Assembly: GCA_947040465.1 (NCBI GenBank)
Contig: CAMRBO010000039.1
Location: 1-5,348 of the forward strand
Direction: 5' to 3'
Source of the DNA: an uncultured Mycoplasma sp.
GTDB lineage: Bacteria; Bacillota_I; Bacilli_A; Mycoplasmatales; Metamycoplasmataceae
DNA length: 5,348 nucleotides
In this document: positions 1-5,348 of the stretch, piece by piece
Position numbering within the stretch: the stretch's first letter is position 1
Layout: every line of letters starts with the position of its first letter
The notes under the pieces: generated by a model
What the model saw: only the letters and a program-made list of their open reading frames with translations
The model's database searches: none
Told to the model about the DNA's origin: nothing
Translations under genes and position numbers: made by a program

Positions 1-1380
1 ATCATTATAATCAAAATTTCCTGTATTCCATTCTTTGATTTTTTTCATTATTATAAAAGCCTTATTTAATTGATACTTTTCTTTAATTAGGGACTCAAAA
101 ACATTTTCACTATATGAAAATTCGATTTGTATTTGATCGTTAATATTATAAATATCGCTCAATTTTTTTATTGTTTGATAAAAAATAACTTTATCTTTTG
201 TGATTTTTGTATCTTGAAAAAACATACCAAAATCTTTTAAAGGTCCCAATCTATCTAACAAAACATCTAATGCAGCTTTTTTTTCAGAAACCATTAACGC
301 AGTTTTGTTATTCATCATTATATTTGCAATTATATTTGCGATTGTCTCGCTTTTCCCTGTTCCTGGCGGTCCATGTATTATAGTGTCTGATTTTAAGGAT
401 AAATTTAAGGCAAATAATTGACTTAAGTTTAGAGAACTGATTTGAAGTCAATGACTATCTTCATCCAAAATTAATTTCCTTGAATCAAGAATCTTAACTT
501 TATTTTCATCTCCAAATACATCGGCTTTAATATTAATTATATGCTCAAGATCTTGTTTTAATTTACCTCCATTTGGTTTAAAAAATCCAAATATATATGT
601 ATCTTCAATAATTAATTCTTTTCCTAATCTTATTCTAGTTTTAGGCATATCTTCATTAATAAAATCGGTTTGCACATTAGGTATTTTCAAATTAAATCCA
701 AAATTAAAATTAATAAATTTAATAGCATTATCAATATCAGTTATTTCATTTCATACCTTAAGAAGTAGAGCGTTCTTTTTTTCTTGTTTTATTAAATGGA
801 CAATTAATTTTTCATTTATTCGAAGATCGCCATCCTTACTTTTCAAAGAAGCGTCCGATAAATTGATACCAACATTTTTATAAAGAATAGGCGCCTTAAT
901 CATATCTCCGTTAGAAAGAGAACCTACCAAAAAATATCTAGCCAAATATAAACATCATTCTCCAGTATCAGCTTCTCTTGTTCTAGCTATGGTATCTAAA
1001 TTAATTAATTTTTTATCTAATAATTCAAACTTTGTTTTGAGATAATCCAATACTGTATCTTTATTCTGAGAGAATGAAGATGATAGTAATTTAACTTTGC
1101 TTTTAGGAATAAATATTGATTTACTTTCAATAAATCTCATAAATTCTCTAATTCCTTTAATTTCTCTTAATTTTTTTTCCAATTCAGGTCAATTGTTTTT
1201 TTTAGATAATTTGGCTGTTTTATCATTATCAAATAGTGAATTAACATCTTTTTTACCATAAAAAATAAATGGATTAAAAATGTCATTTGAATTTAATTTG
1301 GTAAAAATTGTTCTATCTCTTGTACTAATAGAAATTAAATTAATGATTTTATTTTTCAAATAATCTTCTTTATTTGCCAT
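1..1380 (-). CDS. Superfamily I helicase/ATPase (DUF4011-like), partial, C-terminus beyond the window
   Basis: With UGA read as Trp this is one open frame of 460 codons running off the left edge. In-frame TGA codons at 1189-1191, 955-957, 751-753 and 448-450 encode W64, W142, W210 and W311; a TGG is also used (W451). The start is ATG 1378-1380 with AAAGGA at 1389-1394, 8 nt upstream. The N-terminal half (about 1-240) contains the block TREADTGEWCLYLARYFLVG (137-156) and then KAPILY, which resembles the region before the ATPase in DUF4011-type helicases. Walker A is GPPGTGKSETIANII (G337, K343, S344), followed by a motif-Ia-like TALMVSEKKAALDVLLDRLG. Known of the family: large nucleic-acid-dependent ATPases, sometimes fused to nucleases and sometimes linked to defence loci. 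Motifs II-VI lie outside the window, so helicase activity, any fused nuclease and the exact role are inferred. It is divergent from fpg. Confidence 0.88.
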
Positions 1381-1468
1381 TTATAAATTCCTTTCATCAT
1401 AAATTTGTATTTATAAATTATATAATGATTTATAATATAATTATAATATTAAAGAATAAGGAAGTTTT
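1381..1468. promoter_or_regulatory. Divergent AT-rich promoter region between helicase and fpg
   Basis: These 88 bp separate two divergent starts. They contain several overlapping TATAAT boxes: 1421-1426, 1431-1436 and 1442-1447 on the plus strand, and 1417-1422 and 1440-1445 read on the minus strand. No convincing TTGACA sits at 16-18 bp from any of them, so I cannot choose the working -10 for either gene. Ribosome binding sites are clear on both sides: AAAGGA (1389-1394, minus strand) for the helicase and AAGGAAG (1458-1464, plus strand) for fpg. Confidence 0.6.
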
Positions 1469-2293
1469 GTGCCTGAATTACCTGAAGTCCAAACTGTTGT
1501 TAATTATTTAAATAAAAAAATAAGTGGACAAAAAATAATTAATATAAATGTGTTTGCGGAAAAAATGATTAAAAATGTTTCTGTTATTGATTTTAAAAAC
1601 CACTTAAAAGGTTCTACAATTGAAAAGGTTGAAAGACTTGGTAAGTATTTAATTTTTTCTTTGAATAGTGGCTACACAATGGTTAGTCATTTAAGAATGG
1701 AGGGGAAATATTTAATTAAATCTTTGGATAAAACAATTGGTGATAAGCATATTCATTTAATATTTGAATTAGAAAACATGAATCTGTATTATCATGACAC
1801 TAGAAAATTTGGAACTTTTACGCTTTATAAAAACACGGAACTTTCATCTTCTTTAGAACTAGTAAAAATAGCTATTGACCCCTTGAATAATTTATTTGAT
1901 GCTAAATACCTATATACTAAAATTAGTAAATCCAAAAAGGCCATAAAAACAATATTGTTAGATCAATCAATCGTTTCTGGAATAGGGAACATATATGCTT
2001 GTGAAATATTATTTAGCGCAAAAGTTTCTCCATTTAAATTAGGTGGAGAAATCACAATAAATGAATGTAAATTAATTGTTATAGAATCGAAAAGAATATT
2101 GAACCTGGCAATTGAAAATAAAGGAACTACTGTTTCTACTTTTTCTTTTGATGACAATCACTTAGGAATGTTTCAAAACTACTTAAATGTTTATAATAAA
2201 AAAGACCAACCCTGTAATAAATGCAATACTATAATAACTAAAACACCTATAAACAAAAGAGGGACTTATTATTGTCATAATTGTCAAAAATAA
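1469..2293 (+). CDS. fpg (mutM): Formamidopyrimidine-DNA glycosylase (8-oxoguanine glycosylase/AP lyase)
   Basis: The 274-residue product has the usual full length for Fpg, which removes 8-oxoguanine and formamidopyrimidines and cleaves the abasic site in base excision repair. The N-terminus MPELPEVQTV supplies the catalytic Pro2 (N-terminal after Met removal) and Glu3. This fixes the GTG start at 1469, which has AAGGAAG at 1458-1464. Other visible residues are Lys59 in RLGKYLIF, the void-filling triad M77 (HLRMEGKY), R112 and F114 (DTRKFGT), the helix-two-turn-helix with Asn173 (SGIGNIYACE), and a C-terminal zinc finger of form CX2CX16CX2C (C249, C252, C269, C272) with Arg264 in KRGTYYC. I see no defect. 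There are no Trp codons. It stands alone, divergent from the helicase and convergent with the lipoprotein gene, only 9 bp from that stop. Confidence 0.97.
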   Translation: MPELPEVQTVVNYLNKKISGQKIININVFAEKMIKNVSVIDFKNHLKGSTIEKVERLGKYLIFSLNSGYTMVSHLRMEGKYLIKSLDKTIGDKHIHLIFELENMNLYYHDTRKFGTFTLYKNTELSSSLELVKIAIDPLNNLFDAKYLYTKISKSKKAIKTILLDQSIVSGIGNIYACEILFSAKVSPFKLGGEITINECKLIVIESKRILNLAIENKGTTVSTFSFDDNHLGMFQNYLNVYNKKDQPCNKCNTIITKTPINKRGTYYCHNCQK

Positions 2294-2302
2294 TTTTACA
2301 AC

Positions 2303-4835
2303 TTATTCGGTATAATAATTAATATCATTTCTTTTTTTATCATTTCTTATTTTTATTCAAAGAATAATATTAACAACCAAAAGAATTACTGATAACCCAG
2401 AAATTGTTCCCAGCAAAATATAATTAATATTTGATGATGAATTATCTATTTCCTTAAAACCAATCAATGTAACATCCATAGGATCACTAACAGTATTTTT
2501 AACACTTCCATCTAATCCGTAATAATTAATCATTGTAGCTTGAGCAAAAATAATCCCATCATTTTCATTATCTATTCTAGATCCTTCAATTAAATTAATT
2601 TCAAAGTTTAATGGTACTTCATGTACAATTTTTGAATTTAAAAATTCAATAATTTCATCATTTCCATAATCGCCAACACTGACAATAGAAGAATCTGGAA
2701 TATGATATGTTTCTGGTTCAAGAATATTTGTATTAACTTTCTTAAACCCAAAAAATGTAATTTGAATAGGAGGAAAACCAATTGTTTGTTCTTTTCCATA
2801 TTCATCAATATATTTATTCAATAAAACGATAACATTTATTTTTCCATCCAAGTTATTTACTATATTTTCCGATAAAACAACATTATTTATTGTTAAATTT
2901 TTAGGTTTGATACCTATAACTAATTCATTAAAAATATATTCTTTAATTTTTCCTTCTGAATAATCACTTGCTAAAATTTCTGAAGAACCAATAGAATGTT
3001 TCCCGCCTAGTATTTCTGTATTACTTAAAATCTTAAAGCCAGATAAAGTAATTTCTATAGGATCACAAGGAACATTATTCAAATTTCCAAATGAGTCATA
3101 ATAATTAGTCATTGTAATTGAAAAATTTATTGTTCCATATATGCCATTATCAACTCTTGTTTCTTCATCTAAATTTAAAATGAAATTAGTAGGTAATTCA
3201 TTTTTAATTTTTGTTTTTAGGAAATCGATAATTTGTAAGTTGCTATAATCTTGTGAATTAATTTCTGAAGAATTAGGAACGACATATGTTTCTGAGCTAA
3301 ATACATTTGGTAAAACTTTTTTAAAACCAGTTAATGTTATATCGACTGGAGCAAAGCCATCAGTTTGTTCAATTTCACTTCCAGCAAAAAATTTATTAAC
3401 AGTAACACTAAAATTTATTTTTCCAGATAAATTATTTCTAGTTAAGCCGGATATAAAAATATTTGAATTTGTTATGCTTAATGGTGCTAAATTTAACAAA
3501 TTATTAAATACATAGATTTTTATTTCTTCATCACTATAGTTATTTGCCGGAATCATTTCAACATCAGAAACTATATGAGAACCTCCTAATATATTAGTTG
3601 TAACCGGAACTCATTGAATTGCATTTCATTGAATAGAAGTGAAACCAAAATGATGAGGAGAAGATTTAAGAGTTATTGGCATTTTTATATGAACCAATGA
3701 GTTTGTACCAAAAAACGAATTTTTACCTATAACATTTACATTATTTGAAATTTCAATTGATTCTAATTTTTGACAAGCATTAAATGCATAATCGCCAATT
3801 ATTTTAGTTGAATCAGGAATAATTATCGAAGATATAGATGAATAATAAAACGCGTGGTCGCCAACTTCTTTTAATTTAGAATTTTCTTCAAATGATATTG
3901 ATAATAAAGAGCGTGTATTATAAAAAGCAGCATATTCAATAACAGTTACACTTTTAGGAATTACAATTGAAGATATAGATGAAGAAGAAAAAGTTGCTCC
4001 ACCGATTTTATTTAAATTTGAATTGGGTTCAAAAGTTATTGACTTCAATTTATTTGTATTTGCAAAAGCTCCATCAATTGTTTTGATAGAAGCAGGGATG
4101 GTGATTGAAGGCAAGGCAGAATTAGAAAACGCATATCCAGTAATTTCCTCTATTTTTGAATTGGGTTCAAAAGTAAAACTATTCAAACTAGATGTGCCTG
4201 CAAAAGAATTGCTCCCAATAAATGTAACAGAAGATGGAATTACTATTGAGGATAATTCACTATTTTCAAAAGCATAATTACTGATAGTTGCTAAATTGGA
4301 GTTTTTCTCAAATAGAAAGTCTTTCAATAAATGTGTACCGTGAAAAGCATATGATTCAATCGATGTTACAGAGGAAGGGACAGTTATTGAATTAATAGAA
4401 GAAAAGGAAAAAGAGTTTTTAGCAATGGTTGTCAATTGAGAACCAGTTTCAAACATTAGTGTTTTTAATAATGCGGTACTATTAAAAGAGAACTCACCAA
4501 TTGACACTATAGAAGCAGGGATGATGATTGATGTTAATATTATATTTTCATTAAATGCACCATCAATTTTTTCGATATCAGGAGCCATAGTTTTTCAATC
4601 ATTCAAAGTTATTTCAGATTTTAAATCTCAACCCAATGAAACAACAATATCTTTTGTTAAGATTTTAGAAGATGTGATTTTAATAGATTCATTATTTTTA
4701 TAATTATTAATATTTGATGTATGTGTATTTAAATTTTGGACTATTTTATTTGTCACTCCTGACACAAGTAGATACCAATACTGCTGTAGAACTTAACAAA
4801 AATATTCATTTTGTTACCGTTAATTGATTTTTCAT
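2303..4835 (-). CDS. Large surface lipoprotein: BspA-type LRR array plus Lipoprotein_17-like modules plus C-terminal TM; contains a frameshift
   Basis: The mature body is one open frame from 4792 down to a TAA at 2303-2305 when UGA is Trp (TGA at 4628, 4595, 3626, 3611 and 2357). It has no signal peptide in its own frame. The signal peptide lies in the neighbouring frame (4746-4835). Skipping one base, for example 4763 just after Cys24, joins them into an 843-residue protein continuing TC-SGVTNKIVQN. In that numbering: signal peptide 1-24, spacer 25-85, LRRs about 86-392, four repeat modules about 414-795, TM helix 805-826 (ILLGTISGLSVILLVVNIIL) and tail IKIRNDKKRNDINYYTE. BspA-type repeats are known in surface adhesins, so adhesion or antigenic variation is an inference. 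Without the shift, the first in-frame ATG is 4586-4588 and the product would lack an export signal. It could therefore be a pseudogene, an 'off' phase state or a sequencing error. Confidence 0.85.
2357..2422 (-). other. C-terminal transmembrane helix of the lipoprotein
   Basis: About 22 hydrophobic residues (YILLGTISGLSVILLVVNII...) are followed by a UGA-encoded Trp (2357-2359) and a lysine/arginine-rich tail. This is the topology expected for a helix with its C-terminus in the cytoplasm. Reading TGA as stop would remove Trp and the whole basic tail, so the recoding matters for the anchor. The true stop is TAA at 2303-2305. Confidence 0.85.
2450..3595 (-). repeat. Four Lipoprotein_17-like modules arranged A-B-A'-B'
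   Basis: Four ~95-residue modules each run from a start such as GGSHIV, SETYVVP, GGKHSIG or PETYHIP, through a DYS(N/D/E)...I..(F/L) segment and a GxIxFxxxxxxYY-like strand, to a terminal GFK (about 503, 599, 696 and 793 in the joined protein). The first and third resemble each other (GGxH start, GFKK end, preceded by G-F-x-P), as do the second and fourth (xETYxxP start, V/I-DN, DP-I/M). This makes two ~194-residue super-repeats. The spacing and the conserved terminal GFK recall the Mollicutes 'lipoprotein-associated domain' (Lipoprotein_17, PF04200). That name is from memory of the family and is not tested here. Confidence 0.7.
3659..4579 (-). repeat. BspA-type (LRR_5-like) leucine-rich repeat array
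   Basis: About 12 LRRs occur as six ~46-47-residue double units. One half reads roughly SSIVIPSSVTxIGxxAFxxT, and the other LxSxxFExNSxLxxIxxxAFxxS. The units differ by one residue in places, giving 138- or 141-bp spacing. The DNA also repeats: TTTGAATTGGGTTCAAAAGT occurs at 4017-4036 and 4155-4174 (138 bp apart), and GAAGATATAGATGAA at 3828-3842 and 3969-3983 (141 bp apart). Such repeats normally build an extracellular solenoid and can expand or contract by recombination. Confidence 0.9.
4746..4835 (-). other. Out-of-frame lipoprotein signal peptide leader (29 codons, ends at TAA 4746-4748)
   Basis: ATG 4833-4835 follows AAAGG (4843-4847) at 7 nt spacing and opens a 29-codon frame beginning MKNQLTVTKW. 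UGA encodes W10. After the basic start come a hydrophobic stretch (IFLLSSTAVLV, 11-21) and a lipobox-like VSTC ending in Cys24, typical of signal peptidase II substrates. The -1 Thr is less usual than Gly, Ala or Ser, but Mollicutes lipoboxes are relaxed. The frame then stops at TAA. The downstream lipoprotein body is one frame away (+1 needed). The body frame overlaps this leader from 4792, so the break can lie anywhere between 4749 and 4792. The adjacency, the RBS and the quality of the signal sequence argue that this is the true 5' end of the lipoprotein gene. Confidence 0.8.
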
Positions 4836-4866
4836 AAAACGACCTTTTCATATTTATATTATAGCA
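4836..4866 (-). promoter_or_regulatory. Extended -10 promoter and RBS of the lipoprotein gene
   Basis: On the minus strand TATAAT lies at 4858-4863, directly preceded by TGC, giving an extended -10 (TGCTATAAT). No good -35 exists at 16-18 bp, which an extended -10 can tolerate. The ribosome binding site AAAGG is at 4843-4847, 7 nt before ATG 4833-4835. Expected transcription start is near 4851, giving a leader of only about 15 nt. Confidence 0.6.
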
Positions 4867-4908
4867 CATATTATATATTCTAATTTTTCATTGAAAATAA
4901 TCTTCTTC

Positions 4909-4929
4909 ATATAAATTAAAAATTTATAT
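4909..4929. repeat. 9-bp AT hairpin upstream of the lipoprotein promoter
   Basis: ATATAAATT (4909-4917) pairs with AATTTATAT (4921-4929) around an AAA loop, about 45-70 bp upstream of the extended -10. It is directly followed by three TTCA units (4929-4940). It could be a regulatory site, but perfect short AT palindromes are expected by chance at this base composition. Confidence 0.25.
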
Positions 4930-5115
4930 TCATTCATTCAGTATGTTTAGTTATTTTGACATAAAAAACACTTTTTTCTTGGATTATCTCAAATTTATGT
5001 CCTAGTCTATTTTTTCAAAAGGTGTTAATTTAAAAAACTTGACTAAAGGAAAATTAGACATATTCAAATAAGTTATTTAAATTTAAACAAAGTATTGTTG
5101 AAAATTCAACAAATG

Positions 5116-5162
5116 TATAAAACTAAATATTTGAGATTATAAATCTAATATTTAGTTTTATA
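5116..5162. terminator. Strong inverted repeat, possible bidirectional terminator
   Basis: The 16-nt arm TATAAAACTAAATATT (5116-5131) is exactly complementary to 5147-5162. Inside it, AGATT (5134-5138) pairs with AATCT (5142-5146) around an ATA loop, leaving a 2-nt TG bulge at 5132-5133. The total is 21 bp. The stem is AT-rich and its outer arm contains A4 on one side and T4 on the other, so it could stop transcription in either direction, for example for a minus-strand gene entering from the right. A regulatory role or an operator-like site remains possible. Confidence 0.45.
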
Positions 5163-5276
5163 ATTTTGCTCGTTTACATTTTTTAATAAATAAATTAAAA
5201 AAGAGTGGGAAAATAAAAATAAACTTAATATTCTAAATAATAATTATCGATTAAAAATGACTATATTAGTTCTTTT

Positions 5277-5303
5277 CTTTTTTATTATGAAATAATAAAA
5301 AAG
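5277..5303. repeat. 12-bp perfect hairpin, GAA loop
   Basis: CTTTTTTATTAT (5277-5288) is exactly complementary to 5292-5303 around a 3-nt GAA loop. It would overlap or follow the candidate minus-strand gene end at the right edge. There is no clean T-run after the stem in either direction, so I do not call it a terminator. Confidence 0.4.
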
Positions 5304-5348
5304 AGTTATTTATGGTATTCAGGAGATCTTCTAATTCGGTTCTTCTTA

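Larger units (their letters stand above)
4867..5348. other. Gene-poor AT-rich region; no confident gene
   Basis: About 480 bp with no convincing coding sequence. It holds inverted repeats at 4909-4929, 4958-5001 (arms only), 5095-5112, 5116-5162 and 5277-5303, and an 11-nt direct repeat TAAAAAAGAGT at 5196-5206 and 5296-5306. At the right edge several short frames are open and none has decisive support. A minus-strand frame from 5346 to TAA 5266-5268 begins RRTELEDLLNTINNSFLLF and could be the last 26 residues of a gene entering from the right. A second minus frame reads KKNRIRRSPEYHK then TAA. A plus-strand ATG at 5312 after AAGAG reads MVFRRSSNSVLL. I cannot choose between them. Confidence 0.5.

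Noticed and set aside
1963..2157. 64-codon minus-strand open frame inside fpg
   Set aside because: Shadow of fpg, which is fully supported by its catalytic and zinc-finger residues.
4023..4277. 84-codon plus-strand open frame starting MGSKVIDFNL
   Set aside because: It is antisense to the LRR array, whose repeat structure is clear on the minus strand; its apparent regularity mirrors the 138-bp repeat.
4521..4703. 60-codon plus-strand open frame
   Set aside because: Antisense to the lipoprotein N-terminal region, with no RBS and no recognisable domain.
4929..4940. TTCA repeated three times upstream of the lipoprotein promoter, as a phase-variation tract
   Set aside because: Three units are too few to expect slippage, and the tract is about 65 bp from the -10 box.
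4956..4984. TTGACA (4956-4961) as a plus-strand -35 box
   Set aside because: No acceptable -10 at 16-18 bp (best is TTGGAT) and no plus-strand gene follows.
5005..5064. 19-codon minus-strand ORF beginning MSNFPLVKFFKLTPFEKID
   Set aside because: Too short, without an RBS or context; it overlaps the IS-end-like motif and is probably chance.
5266..5346. Minus-strand gene end beginning RRTELEDLLNTINNSFLLF
   Set aside because: Plausible, but only 26 codons are visible, other frames are equally open, and no family could be recognised. Not called as a gene.
5312..5348. Plus-strand start MVFRRSSNSVLL
   Set aside because: Only 12 codons before the edge, with a weak RBS-like AAGAG; it competes with two minus-strand frames.
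1..5348. CRISPR array, tRNA or rRNA genes
   Set aside because: No spaced identical repeats and no tRNA cloverleaf or rRNA signature were seen on either strand.

Overview
The window is very AT-rich and uses the Mollicutes genetic code (translation table 4, UGA = Trp). Two minus-strand genes that look broken under the standard code become continuous once UGA is read as tryptophan. The small compact genes, strong TATAAT boxes and a surface lipoprotein with a Mollicutes-type architecture all suggest a Mycoplasma/Spiroplasma/Entomoplasma-type organism. The genus cannot be fixed from this window.

Layout. (1) 1-1380, minus strand: the N-terminal 460 codons of a large superfamily I (DUF4011-like) helicase/ATPase, with its Walker A motif present and its C-terminus cut off by the window edge. 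(2) 1381-1468: a short AT-rich divergent promoter region. (3) 1469-2293, plus strand: a complete fpg/mutM (8-oxoguanine DNA glycosylase) with a GTG start and all catalytic and zinc-finger residues. (4) 2303-4835, minus strand, converging on fpg with only 9 bp between the stop codons: a large surface lipoprotein gene. Its parts are a lipoprotein signal peptide, about 12 BspA-type (LRR_5-like) leucine-rich repeats, four ~95-residue modules resembling the Mollicutes 'lipoprotein-associated' (Lipoprotein_17) domain, a transmembrane helix and a short basic tail. (5) 4867-5348: a gene-poor stretch with several inverted repeats, including a strong 21-bp interrupted stem, and no gene I can call with confidence.

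The most notable point is that the lipoprotein signal peptide (4746-4835) lies one frame away from the rest of the protein. One skipped base near the lipobox cysteine would give a coherent 843-residue lipoprotein. The break may be a sequencing error, a recent inactivating mutation, an on/off phase state of a surface antigen, or less probably programmed +1 frameshifting. An SD-like AGGAG sits 4 nt before an AAA-TAA at the end of the leader frame, reminiscent of prfB.

The genes do not form one pathway. The helicase and Fpg both act on DNA but are divergent, so they can share only a control region. The lipoprotein is an independent surface gene with its own promoter.
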